Positions 25,710 through 33,953 of a DNA stretch of 64,000 bases are shown here, in pieces. Positions within the stretch are counted from its first letter, which is position 1. Each line of letters starts with the position of its first letter. This stretch comes from an uncultured Paracoccaceae bacterium. GTDB lineage: Bacteria > Pseudomonadota > Alphaproteobacteria > Rhodobacterales > Rhodobacteraceae. The translations under genes and the position numbers were made by a program. The stretch lies in the NCBI GenBank assembly GCA_947500825.1, contig CANMTR010000007.1:1-64000 (forward strand), written 5' to 3'. The notes beneath the pieces were generated by a model. That model did no database searches. It had not been told where the DNA came from and saw only the letters and a list, made by a program, of their open reading frames with translations.

Positions 25710-26438
25710 ATGTCCGATCTTCTGAAAACCCTCTCGGCTGCCGCCCTCGTCGCGTTCTCCGCGCCCGCCTGGGCGCAGGACGACGCCGCGCCCGCCGACC
25801 AGTCGCAACAGCCCGCCGGTGAAGACCCCGCCGACGGGGCCTCGGGCGGCGATGCCGCGAGCGATCAGCCCGGCGACGACGGCGAGTCGGATCGCCCCGA
25901 CGTGATCGAGCCCTCGGGTGCCGACAACCTCAACATGGGCCAGGACGCGGGCCAACCGGGTGGCGAGCCCGCCGAGGGTCCCGGCAGTTCCTATGTCGAG
26001 GGAGAGTTCGAGGATTGGCAGCAGCGCTGCGTGCGCGCCGAAGAAGGCCCCGATCCCTGCCAGCTCTACCAGCTCCTGCGCGACGAGGAGGGCAACGCCG
26101 TCGCCGAGATGAGCGTCTTTCCCCTTCCGCCGGGCCGCGAGGCGGCCGCCGGGGCCACCGTCATCACCCCGCTGGAGACGCTCCTGACGCGCAACATCCG
26201 CCTGTCGGTGGACGGCGGCCAGGCCAAGCAGTACCCGTTCGATTTCTGCGCCCAGCAGGGCTGCTTCGCCCGGATCGGCTTCACCGGCTCCGAGATCGCC
26301 CAGTTCCGCCGCGGCGCCTCGGCGCAGCTCACGATCGTGCCGGCCGCCGCGCCGGACCAGCAGATCGACCTTACGGTCTCGCTCTCGGGCTTCACCGCCG
26401 GCTACGATGCCGTCACCGAGGCCAACGCCGAGGAATGA
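25710..26438 (+). CDS. invasion-associated locus B (IalB) family protein
   Basis: A 242-residue exported protein. A signal peptide ending PAWA-Q is followed by a long disordered linker (about 24-90) of Asp, Gly, Pro, Gln and Ala. The IalB domain starts at EGEFEDWQQRCVRAEEGPDPCQL and continues with ITPLETLLTRNIRLSVDGG, YPFDFCAQQGCFARIGF. Four cysteines can form two disulfides. Bartonella IalB affects erythrocyte entry, but the family is widespread in free-living Rhodobacterales with no known role. The acidic linker is longer than in many relatives. Confidence 0.88.
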   Translation: MSDLLKTLSAAALVAFSAPAWAQDDAAPADQSQQPAGEDPADGASGGDAASDQPGDDGESDRPDVIEPSGADNLNMGQDAGQPGGEPAEGPGSSYVEGEFEDWQQRCVRAEEGPDPCQLYQLLRDEEGNAVAEMSVFPLPPGREAAAGATVITPLETLLTRNIRLSVDGGQAKQYPFDFCAQQGCFARIGFTGSEIAQFRRGASAQLTIVPAAAPDQQIDLTVSLSGFTAGYDAVTEANAEE

Positions 26439-26595
26439 TGCCTGCCGGGGTGGAGCCTCGCTCCGCCCCGACGCTTCCATCCGCGGCGGTTGCGCTCTCC
26501 GAGAAACAGCCCCCAAGCCCCCTTCGCCAGTCGGAGCCGCTGCGCCTAGCGGTGCGCCGGTGCCGCGCCTCCGGCCGACGGGACGGCATCGCGGA

Positions 26596-27807
26596 TCACG
26601 GCGCCGCTCTCAGGGCCAGCACCGCGTTCAGCCCCCCGAAGGCGAAGGCGTTGGACAGGGCCACCTCCACCTTCGCCTCCCGAGCGGCGTTGGGCACCAC
26701 GTCGAGCGCGCATTCCGGGTCCGCCTCCTCGTAGCCGATGGTGGGCGCCACCACGCCGTCGCGCACGGCCATGATGCAGGCCAGAAGCTCCACCGCCCCG
26801 GTGCCCCCGATCAGGTGCCCGTGCATCGACTTGGTCGACGAGATCATCAGGTCATTGGCATGGCGTCCGAAGACGTCGGCCACCGCCGCGCACTCGGTCT
26901 TGTCGTTGGCCGCGGTGCCGGTGCCGTGAGCATTTATGTAGCCCACGCTCTCCGGGTCGATCCGGCCATCGGCCATGGCGCCCGAGATCGCCCGCGCCGC
27001 CCCCTTCTTCGAGGGCATCACGATGTCGGCCGCATCCGAGGTCATGGCGAAGCCCGTGACCTCTGCCAGGATCTCCGCGCCCCGGGCCCGCGCGTGCTCG
27101 TATTCCTCGAACACGAACATCCCCGCGCCTTCCCCCTGCACCATGCCGTTGCGGGTGGCAGAGAACGGCCGGCAGGCGTCGCGCGACATCACGCGCAGCC
27201 CCTCCCACGCCTTGACGCCCCCGAAGCACAGCATCGCCTCCGATCCGCCCGTCACCATCGCGTCCGCGAGGCCCGACCGGATCATGGCGAAGGCCTGCCC
27301 CATGGCGTGGTTCGACGAGGCGCAGGCCGTGGCCACGGTGAAGGACGGCCCCTGCAGGTTGTACTGAATCGAGACATGGCTGGCCGCCGCGTTGTTCATC
27401 AGCTTGGGCACGACGAAGGGGTGCACCCGGTTCTTCCCCTCCTCGTACACCGCCCGGTAATTCTCGTCCTGGGTGTTCAGCCCGCCCCCGGAGGTGCCCA
27501 TGATCACGCCCGCGCGGGTCGCCAACTCGCCCTCGAACGCGATGCCCGACTGGGCCACCGCCTCGGCCGCCGAGAGCAGCGCGAACTGGGTGAACCGGTC
27601 GTAAAGGGCGATCTGCTGGCGGTTGAAATGCGCGGTCTCGTCGTAGTCGCGGAGCTGGGCGCCGATCTGCACGGCCAGCCGGTCCGCGTCGCGGATCTCC
27701 AGCGGGCCGATGCCGCAGCGCCCCTCGCGCATGGCCTCGAGCGTGGCAGGCACCGAAGCGCCCAGCGCGTTGACCGTGCCCGCGCCGGTGACGACGACCC
27801 GCCTCAC
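26596..27807 (-). CDS. beta-ketoacyl-ACP synthase (FabF-like)
   Basis: A 403-residue condensing enzyme. The nucleophile Cys (about 162) sits in TACASSNHAMG, and the two catalytic histidines in INAHGTGTAANDKTE (about 293) and STKSMHGHLIGGTGA (about 329). The glycine-rich GGLNAVLALR end is present. Its start overlaps the stop of the upstream ACP gene (ATGA), and lpxD is just upstream, so it probably elongates acyl chains on that dedicated ACP for lipid A rather than serving bulk fatty-acid synthesis. This link is inferred from the operon. Confidence 0.9.
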   Translation of the reverse strand: MRRVVVTGAGTVNALGASVPATLEAMREGRCGIGPLEIRDADRLAVQIGAQLRDYDETAHFNRQQIALYDRFTQFALLSAAEAVAQSGIAFEGELATRAGVIMGTSGGGLNTQDENYRAVYEEGKNRVHPFVVPKLMNNAAASHVSIQYNLQGPSFTVATACASSNHAMGQAFAMIRSGLADAMVTGGSEAMLCFGGVKAWEGLRVMSRDACRPFSATRNGMVQGEGAGMFVFEEYEHARARGAEILAEVTGFAMTSDAADIVMPSKKGAARAISGAMADGRIDPESVGYINAHGTGTAANDKTECAAVADVFGRHANDLMISSTKSMHGHLIGGTGAVELLACIMAVRDGVVAPTIGYEEADPECALDVVPNAAREAKVEVALSNAFAFGGLNAVLALRAAP

Positions 27808-28070
27808 GCCCCGCGCGCCGCGACGAGCCCCTCGACCGCACCGACCACGGAGGCCACCGACGAGATGTCGAAGTCGCTCTTCTCCGGTTCGTTGGCGTTG
27901 AAGGGCACCTGGATGTCGAACTCTTCCTCGATGGCGAAGATCGACTCCACCAGGCCCAGGGAATCGATTCCCAGATCCTCGAGCGATTGCGTCATCTCGA
28001 TGTCGGACGGGTCGAGCATCGCCTGTTCCGCGATGATCCGGATCACCCTGTCCCTGACGTCGTCTGCCAT
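27804..28070 (-). CDS. acyl carrier protein, specialised
   Basis: An 88-residue ACP. The phosphopantetheine Ser is in DLGIDSLGLVE (about residue 36-37), and the helix II region FAIEEEFDIQVPF is typical. It is longer than housekeeping AcpP and has a divergent C-terminal third, in the manner of rhizobial AcpXL. Position between lpxD and a ketoacyl synthase suggests it carries the hydroxyacyl chains used in lipid A. That assignment is inference; the ACP identity is clear. Confidence 0.88.
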   Translation of the reverse strand: MADDVRDRVIRIIAEQAMLDPSDIEMTQSLEDLGIDSLGLVESIFAIEEEFDIQVPFNANEPEKSDFDISSVASVVGAVEGLVAARGA

Positions 28071-28102
28071 CGTGCCACCCTAGACCGCTCGCGGGCGGAG
28101 TT

Positions 28103-29194
28103 TTACTGGCCCTCGGCGTCTTTTGAAACCTGTTTCTGGCGCGTGCCCAGGTCTCGCAGCACGCGCGGCAGCCTGCGCAGGGCCTTGTACATGTCCACGT
28201 GCTGATCCATCCGGACCGCCGGATAGCCCATCATCACCCGGCCCGCGGGCACGGTGGAGACCACCTTCGTGCCGCCGCCCAGGATCACGTCCGATCCCAC
28301 CGTCAGGTTGTCGGCGATCCCCGACTGGCCGCCGCAGACCACCCGGTCGCCCACGACTGTCGAACCCGCAATCCCGGTCTGCCCCGCCAACAGGCAATCC
28401 GCGCCCAGCACCACGTTGTGGGCAAGGTGGCACAGGTTGTCGATCTTGCAGCCCCGGCCGATCCTGGTGGCACGGATCGTGCCGCGGTCTATGCAGGCAT
28501 TGGCGCCGAGTTCCACGTCGTCGCCGATCTCCACGCCCCCGAGCGAATGGATCCGCGTCCAGCCCTGGGCCGTGATCTCGCCCTGGTCTCCCAGGTTTTC
28601 GCGCGCGCGCTCCACGCCCGATTTCTCCGGCGTGACGAACGAGAGCCCGTCCGAGCCCACGACCGCGCCGGGCTGGGCCACGAAACGGTGGCCGATCCGC
28701 ACCCGCGCCCCGATCCGCACGCCGGCGGACAGAAGCGCGTCGTCCCCGATCACCGCGTCCTCTGCCACGCTGGCATGGGCCGCGATCCGGGCCCGCGCGC
28801 CGATCCGCGCGCCGCGACCGATGACCACGAAGGGCCCGATCGCCGCATCCGCGCCGATCTCGGCACTGTCATCGACCACGGCCATGGGGTGGCGGCCGGG
28901 GGCGATCTCGGGGCCGGGGTCGAGGCGGCGGGTCAGGTGCGCCATGGCCAGGCGCGGCCTGTCCACGAACAGCGCCGCCTCCAGCCCCAGGGCCCGCCAG
29001 TCGGCCCCGGGCCACAGGATCGCGGCCCGCGCGCGCCCTTGCGACAGACGCTCGGCATAGGCGGGCTGCATCGCCAGCGCCAGGTCCGCCGGCCCAGCCT
29101 CGCCCGGCTCGGCCGCGCCGCTGACGGGGATCGTCCCATCCCCTTCCAGCCGCGCGTCAAGCGCGGCGGCGATCTCGCTCAGGCGTTCCGCCAT
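28103..29194 (-). CDS. lpxD: UDP-3-O-(3-hydroxyacyl)glucosamine N-acyltransferase
   Basis: Third enzyme of lipid A synthesis, adding the N-linked hydroxyacyl chain. The 363-residue protein has an N-terminal uridine-binding domain (about 1-100) and a left-handed beta-helix of hexapeptide repeats (IGADAAIGPFVVIGRGARIGARARI and onward), the catalytic-His segment LCHLAHNVVLGADCLLAGQTGIAGST, and a C-terminal helical extension with YPAVRMDQHVDMYKALRRLP. It lies 30 kb from lpxA, lpxI and lpxB and heads a lpxD-ACP-ketoacyl synthase group. Confidence 0.93.
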   Translation of the reverse strand: MAERLSEIAAALDARLEGDGTIPVSGAAEPGEAGPADLALAMQPAYAERLSQGRARAAILWPGADWRALGLEAALFVDRPRLAMAHLTRRLDPGPEIAPGRHPMAVVDDSAEIGADAAIGPFVVIGRGARIGARARIAAHASVAEDAVIGDDALLSAGVRIGARVRIGHRFVAQPGAVVGSDGLSFVTPEKSGVERARENLGDQGEITAQGWTRIHSLGGVEIGDDVELGANACIDRGTIRATRIGRGCKIDNLCHLAHNVVLGADCLLAGQTGIAGSTVVGDRVVCGGQSGIADNLTVGSDVILGGGTKVVSTVPAGRVMMGYPAVRMDQHVDMYKALRRLPRVLRDLGTRQKQVSKDAEGQ

Positions 29195-29235
29195 GTCCTC
29201 TCCGGGCTCCGGGCGTGGTATTCGCGAGGCGGACC

Positions 29236-30855
29236 CTACTCCGCCACGTCCGAGAGCGCCAGTTGCCGGTCGAGCCCCGGAAGGCGCACGCCCTCGGTCA
29301 TCAACGCATCGAGAATGCGCGCATCGCGGTCATAGATGTCGTCGCGGTATTCCATGCCGCCCCCGGGCTTGGCCATCGCCGTGCGATAGACGAGGTGCAC
29401 CGGCAACGGCCGGGCCAGATCAACGCGCCTGTTGTCGCCGGAGCGCAGATGGCGGTCGAACGTGCCTTCCGGGTCCGCTTTCCCGTCCAGCTCCAGAAGC
29501 GCCGCGGCGAACTCGTAAGGGTCGTCGAGCCGGATGCACCCGTGGCTGAACGCCCGCACGTCCTGGGTGAACAGGTGCTGCGCGGGCGTGTCGTGCAGGT
29601 AGATGTTGTGCCGGTTGGGGAACATGAACTTCACCCGGCCAAGGGCGTTCTGCGGCCCCGGCTCCTGGCGCATGTTGAACGGAAAGCTTTCGGCGGTGTA
29701 GCGCGCGAAGCTGCGGTTGCGGCTCATCACGCGACCGTTCCGGTCGAGGATCTGCAGTTGCCCGTGGGCCTGCGGGTTGCGCCGCAGGTCGGGCAGATAC
29801 TCCTCCACCACGATGGAGCGCGGCACGTACCAGTAGGGATTGATCACCATGTGATCCATCGTGTCCGAGAACTCCGGCGTCTGGTGCTCGCGCGTGCCGA
29901 TCACCGACTTGGTCTCGAATCGCGTCTCACCGTCCACCACGATCCGGGCGCGGAAATCCGTGAGGTTCACCCAGACGTGGCGCGCGCCGCGATCCGTGTT
30001 GGTCCATCGCTCGCGCTCCAGCGCCACGAGCACCTGTCCCAACCGGCGCTCCGGGCTGGCATTGACCTCGCGCAGGGTGCGCGGACCGGCGACGCCGTCC
30101 GCGGCAAGCCCGTGATCGGCCTGAAAGGCGCGCACCGCCTGCTCCATCCCCAGGTCGTATCCGGGAATCGCCGTCGCCCCGAGATAGCCCATGGCGATCA
30201 GCCGGTCGCGCAGCGCCACGACGTCGGGCCCCTCGTCGCCCCTCTCCAGCCGCTCGGCCCGGACGGGTGCGCCCCAGCCACGGCCCTCGATCGCCTCCTC
30301 CAGCTCCAGCTTGGCGCGCAGGAGGCGGGTGTATTCGGGGCTTTCCGGGGCCAGCTCGTCCATGAAGGCCTGCGGACGAGCGGTCGTCAGACCGCGCAGC
30401 AGATCGCCCCGGTCGGGAACGGGCGCCTCCCGCCGGATCTCGCGCACCACGTCCCCCGGCTCCAGCACGCCCGAGCGCATGTCTCTGGCGAATCGCAGGA
30501 AGATGCCCGTCACCTCCATCTCGGCACGGGCGCGTTCGGGCGCGGTCCGGGCATCGGACAGGATGCGCTCGAGGCGGGCGACCGGATAGCGGTCGGCGGG
30601 AAGGCCGTGCGTCTCGGCCCGTTCCAGCGCCCGCAGGAGCGCGGCGCGCCGGGCGGCGTCGTCCGCCTCCGCCCCGACCCAGAGCGGGTCGTACCCGGCC
30701 TCGCGGTAGAATTGCGCCAGTTCCGCATCGCCGGCCGCCGCGGCGGCGAGGTCCAGCGTGAACGGCGTGACGTCGGCCCTTGCCTGCCCGCCCAGGATCG
30801 CGGCGGCGGCGAGCGCGGCTGCGGCCGGCAGGGTTCTGAGCATGGCTGCAAACAT
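29236..30855 (-). CDS. L,D-transpeptidase (YcbB/LdtD type)
   Basis: A 539-residue periplasmic enzyme that makes 3-3 peptidoglycan crosslinks or related bonds. After a signal peptide (about 1-29, ending GGQARA-D) come a scaffold domain, a peptidoglycan-binding repeat (ERGDEGPDVVALRDRLIAMGYL, about 235-290), and the YkuD catalytic domain with VINPYWYVPRSI, YLHDTP and the active-site FSHGCIRLDDP. The order matches YcbB. The start chosen gives a proper signal peptide and follows AGGAAAG; open frame upstream is not signal-like. The gene is divergent from the DUF882 gene, which is also peptidoglycan related. Confidence 0.9.
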   Translation of the reverse strand: MFAAMLRTLPAAAALAAAAILGGQARADVTPFTLDLAAAAAGDAELAQFYREAGYDPLWVGAEADDAARRAALLRALERAETHGLPADRYPVARLERILSDARTAPERARAEMEVTGIFLRFARDMRSGVLEPGDVVREIRREAPVPDRGDLLRGLTTARPQAFMDELAPESPEYTRLLRAKLELEEAIEGRGWGAPVRAERLERGDEGPDVVALRDRLIAMGYLGATAIPGYDLGMEQAVRAFQADHGLAADGVAGPRTLREVNASPERRLGQVLVALERERWTNTDRGARHVWVNLTDFRARIVVDGETRFETKSVIGTREHQTPEFSDTMDHMVINPYWYVPRSIVVEEYLPDLRRNPQAHGQLQILDRNGRVMSRNRSFARYTAESFPFNMRQEPGPQNALGRVKFMFPNRHNIYLHDTPAQHLFTQDVRAFSHGCIRLDDPYEFAAALLELDGKADPEGTFDRHLRSGDNRRVDLARPLPVHLVYRTAMAKPGGGMEYRDDIYDRDARILDALMTEGVRLPGLDRQLALSDVAE

Positions 30856-31194
30856 GGCGTCTTTCCTCGTCGTCGTTCCGGCCCAATGCCGGATGCGGGT
30901 ATTGCGTTTCACACGCGACCTCCCCGACGCCGCGTCCCCGAATGGGGCATCTTTTTGGCCACGGTCCGTCCGGCGCTGCGCGGGAAGCCGCCGGTCACAC
31001 TGTCCTCGCGAAGTCTTGCGGAAATATTGAGCAAGAATCTGCCGGTTCCATGGAACTTTCTCGCGGGGTCCCGCTGCACCCTTCCTTTGAGCCCCCTCCC
31101 ATGGCATAGCTTGGTCACGCCCTCGAGGGCGATCACAATCGCGATCAACGCGAGACGAAAACGAGCAGTTCGACTAGCACGGGACGTACAGGAC
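30856..31194. other. divergent intergenic region, L,D-transpeptidase / DUF882
   Basis: About 340 bases without a supported gene. It holds a perfect 12-base palindrome GTTCCATGGAAC at 31045-31056 and two direct copies of GCGATCA 12 bases apart (31129-31135, 31141-31147). Both lie between divergent peptidoglycan genes and could be regulator sites. No promoter can be assigned with confidence. Confidence 0.4.
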
Positions 31195-31761
31195 ATGACC
31201 GAAACGACGAGCGGGCTCACCCGCCGCACCCTTTTGGGTGCCTTCGCGGCGACAGGGCTGGTGGCGGCCCCCGGCCACGCCAAGGCCTTCGGCTTCCTCA
31301 GGGGCGCCGGGGACATTCGCCGGATCAAGATGTATAACGGGCGCACCGGCGAGAGCATCAACACGATCTACTGGGTCGATGGCAATTACATCGGGGACGC
31401 CCTGAACGAGATCAACCACTTCATGCGCGACTGGCGCAACAACCAGATCAAGCCCATCGACGCCCGCACGATCGACATCATGGCGGCGTCCCACAACCTC
31501 CTCGACACGACCGAACCCTACATGCTGATCTCGGGCTACCGCAGCCCCGAGACCAACGCGATGCTGCGCCGACGCTCCTCGGGCGTGGCCAAGAACTCGC
31601 GTCACCTGCGCGGGCAGGCCGCCGACCTGCGCCTGCAGTCGCGCTCGGTAGCGCAGATGTTCCGCGCCGCCTCGGCGTGCAACGCGGGCGGCGTCGGGCG
31701 CTACACCTCGTCGAACTTCGTCCACATGGATTGCGGCCCGGTCCGCAGCTGGGGTCGCTGA
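31195..31761 (+). CDS. DUF882 (YcbK-like) peptidase M15 family protein
   Basis: A 188-residue Tat-exported protein (LTRRTLLGAFAATGLV, cleavage near KA-FG). The YcbK/DUF882 domain resembles zinc D,D-/L,D-carboxypeptidases of family M15: LISGYRSPETNAML, SRHLRGQAADLRL and a terminal FVHMDCGP supply the His-x6-Asp and final His ligands. It probably trims peptidoglycan cross-bridges. In many proteobacteria this family sits beside YcbB-type L,D-transpeptidases, as here in divergent orientation. Confidence 0.88.
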   Translation: MTETTSGLTRRTLLGAFAATGLVAAPGHAKAFGFLRGAGDIRRIKMYNGRTGESINTIYWVDGNYIGDALNEINHFMRDWRNNQIKPIDARTIDIMAASHNLLDTTEPYMLISGYRSPETNAMLRRRSSGVAKNSRHLRGQAADLRLQSRSVAQMFRAASACNAGGVGRYTSSNFVHMDCGPVRSWGR

Positions 31762-31930
31762 AGCTTCGCGTTCCAGGGATCGCCATGCACCGACCGTCGC
31801 GTCCTCCGGGGCCGGCGGTCGTTTCGCGTTCGGGGCGCCGGGGAGCGGCGGTTGACGGGGTCGGACAATTGTCTTTCAACCGGTCGCGACGGACCGGCCA
31901 CGGGGGCCGTCCGAACTCTGGAGGACACAC

Positions 31931-32929
31931 ATGGCAGTCAAGGTCGCCATCAACGGCTTCGGACGGATCGGCCGCAACGTTCTGCGCGCAATCGTCGAAT
32001 CGGGGCGCACCGACATCGAGGTCGTCGCCGTCAACGATCTCGGCCCGGTCGAGACCAACGCCCATCTTCTGCGCTACGACAGCGTCCATGGCCGCTTCCC
32101 CTCCGAGGTGACGGCGGGCGAGGACTGGATCGATGCCGGGACGGGCCGCATCCGCGTGACCTCAATCAAGGACCCCAAGGAGCTGCCCTGGTCCGACGTG
32201 GATGTCGCTCTCGAATGCACCGGCATCTTCACCTCGCGCGACAAGGCCGCGATGCATCTGGAGAACGGCTCCAAGCGCGTCCTCGTTTCCGCGCCGTGCT
32301 CCGAGGCGCACAAGACCATCGTCTACGGCGTCAACCACGACAGCCTGACCGCCGACGACAAGGTCATCTCCAACGCGTCGTGCACCACCAACTGCCTCTC
32401 CCCCGTCGCCAAGGTGCTCGACGAGACCATCGGGATCGAGCGCGGCTTCATGACCACGATCCACTCCTATACCGGCGACCAGCCGACGCTCGACACCATG
32501 CACAAGGACCTCTACCGCGCCCGCGCGGCCGGCCTGAACATGATCCCCACCTCCACGGGCGCGGCCAAGGCCGTGGGCCTCGTCCTGCCGGGCCTTCAGG
32601 GCAAGCTCGACGGCGTGGCGATCCGGGTGCCCACGCCCAACGTCTCGGTGGTGGACCTCACCTTCACCGCCAAGCGCGAGACCTCGGCGGACGAGATCAA
32701 CGACGCCATCCGCAAGGCCGCCGATGGCGAGTTGAAGGGGGTGCTGGGCTATACCGACGACAAGCTCGTCTCCACCGACTTCAACCACGATTCCCGCTCG
32801 TCGATCTTCCACACCGACCAGACCAAGGTGCTGGAAGGCACGATGTGCCGCATCCTGTCGTGGTACGACAACGAATGGGGCTTCTCCAGCCGCATGGCCG
32901 ACACTGCCGTCGCCATGGGCAAGCTCTGA
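31931..32929 (+). CDS. gap: glyceraldehyde-3-phosphate dehydrogenase, type I
   Basis: A 332-residue glycolytic/gluconeogenic enzyme. NAD-binding INGFGRIGRNVLRAI, the active-site Cys in ISNASCTTNCLSPVAK (Cys about 152), His in MTTIHSYTGDQ, and the C-terminal SWYDNEWGFSSRM are all intact. A CTGGAGG ribosome site lies seven bases before ATG. Gene neighbours (DUF882 upstream, small proteins downstream) are unrelated, and a hairpin follows the stop. Confidence 0.97.
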   Translation: MAVKVAINGFGRIGRNVLRAIVESGRTDIEVVAVNDLGPVETNAHLLRYDSVHGRFPSEVTAGEDWIDAGTGRIRVTSIKDPKELPWSDVDVALECTGIFTSRDKAAMHLENGSKRVLVSAPCSEAHKTIVYGVNHDSLTADDKVISNASCTTNCLSPVAKVLDETIGIERGFMTTIHSYTGDQPTLDTMHKDLYRARAAGLNMIPTSTGAAKAVGLVLPGLQGKLDGVAIRVPTPNVSVVDLTFTAKRETSADEINDAIRKAADGELKGVLGYTDDKLVSTDFNHDSRSSIFHTDQTKVLEGTMCRILSWYDNEWGFSSRMADTAVAMGKL

Positions 32930-32940
32930 TCGACCCCGCC

Positions 32941-32964
32941 GCGCCCGCCCTTACCGGCGGGCGC
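32941..32964 (+). terminator. hairpin after gap, probable terminator
   Basis: A perfect nine-base stem (GCGCCCGCC with GGCGGGCGC) and a six-base loop lie 12 bases past the gap stop. No run of T follows, so termination may need Rho. Confidence 0.45.
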
Positions 32965-33117
32965 GCACCCCTTCGCCGCCCCCGTTCCGCGCGCACGGTC
33001 CGGCGCCGCACCAAGCCTTGCGCTGGACGCAAGTCGGGCATCGCGGAAAATCTGTTCTCTGCACTGCGGCAAACGGTCAGATAGCCGTCCGAACGCAGAC
33101 GAACAGGAGCCCCCGCC

Positions 33118-33270
33118 ATGCGCCGTTTCACCCAGCTTTTCCGCGACCACGCCGCCTATATCCGCACCCGCGACGAAATCGCCCGGATGCCCGATTGCGT
33201 CGCCCGCGACCTCGGCATCGACCGCAGCCGCGCCGCCCAATACGCCAGCCGCGCCGTCTACGGCGCCTGA
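33118..33270 (+). CDS. small DUF1127-like protein, copy 1
   Basis: A 50-residue basic protein, MRRFTQLFRDHAAYIRTR then EIARMPDCVARDLGIDRSRAAQY. The second half resembles the DUF1127/YjiS motif, in which a short helix precedes D-[IL]-G-[IL]-x-R. CAGGAG stands eight bases before the ATG. A paralogue follows 28 bases later. Related small proteins affect RNA or phosphate and carbon metabolism in some alphaproteobacteria, but no function can be assigned here. Confidence 0.65.
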   Translation: MRRFTQLFRDHAAYIRTRDEIARMPDCVARDLGIDRSRAAQYASRAVYGA

Positions 33271-33297
33271 TCCGCGACGACAGCATCGGAGAACGCA

Positions 33298-33450
33298 ATG
33301 GGATATTTCCTGCAAGCCATGCGCGACCGCGCCCGCTACACCGAACTGCGCCGCGACATCGCGCGCCTGACGGAGGCCGAGGCCGCGCGCCTGGGGCTGG
33401 ACCGCGACCGCGCCGACAGGATCGCCGCGCGGCACGTCTTCGGACGCTGA
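33298..33450 (+). CDS. small DUF1127-like protein, copy 2
   Basis: A 50-residue protein of exactly the same length as its upstream neighbour. It reads MGYFLQAMRDRARYTELRRD, then IARLTEAEAARLGLDRDRADR and a shared end (RAVYGA versus RHVFGR). The pair aligns along its full length, marking a tandem duplication with considerable divergence. A weak GGAG precedes the ATG. Function unknown. Confidence 0.62.
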   Translation: MGYFLQAMRDRARYTELRRDIARLTEAEAARLGLDRDRADRIAARHVFGR

Positions 33451-33463
33451 GGCGCGGCGCCCC

Positions 33464-33880
33464 TCACCCCGCCGGGCGGTAGGCGCTCGCCATCACGTAG
33501 TCCTTGCGCGGCCCCCTGACGCGCCATTCCGAGCGCCATTCCGGCCAGGCCCCGAAATCGTAGGACACGTCATAGATGTCGGGGGCGCAATCGTGGCGCG
33601 CGCCCGGCGCGGCCACCCCCGTCTCGAAGCAATGGAAGGGACGCCCGTCGCGGAACACGACGCAGATCCGCGTCCCCTCCTGGCGCCAGACATGGGATTG
33701 CTCGGCGGCCATCGCCGCCCCGCCCATGCGCAACTCGCCCCTCTCGCGATAGAGCAGGACCGGCCCCTGCGCCTCGAACGACGCGGTGCCCGCGAAGGTG
33801 CCGTCGCGCCCCGCGCGGGTATCGCGGATCGTCCGCTCCAGCAGCCAGCGGCCGGCGAAATCCTGCAGCCCTATCCCCAT
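33464..33880 (-). CDS. DUF6314 family protein
   Basis: A 138-residue cytosolic protein. LQDFAGRWLLERTIRD at the start, GTASFEAQGPVLLYRERGEL, RICVVFRDGRPFHCF, HDCAPDIYDVSYDF and WRVRGPRKDYVMAS at the end fit the lipocalin-like DUF6314 family, whose biochemical role is unknown. It is convergent with the small DUF1127-like genes and divergent from purB. Confidence 0.65.
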   Translation of the reverse strand: MGIGLQDFAGRWLLERTIRDTRAGRDGTFAGTASFEAQGPVLLYRERGELRMGGAAMAAEQSHVWRQEGTRICVVFRDGRPFHCFETGVAAPGARHDCAPDIYDVSYDFGAWPEWRSEWRVRGPRKDYVMASAYRPAG

Positions 33881-33953
33881 CGTCCCTCCTTGCCGCGCCC
33901 CGACCGGTGGTCTAGGACCGGCGCCGTCGTGGATAACAGCAAGGTGAGCGCCG

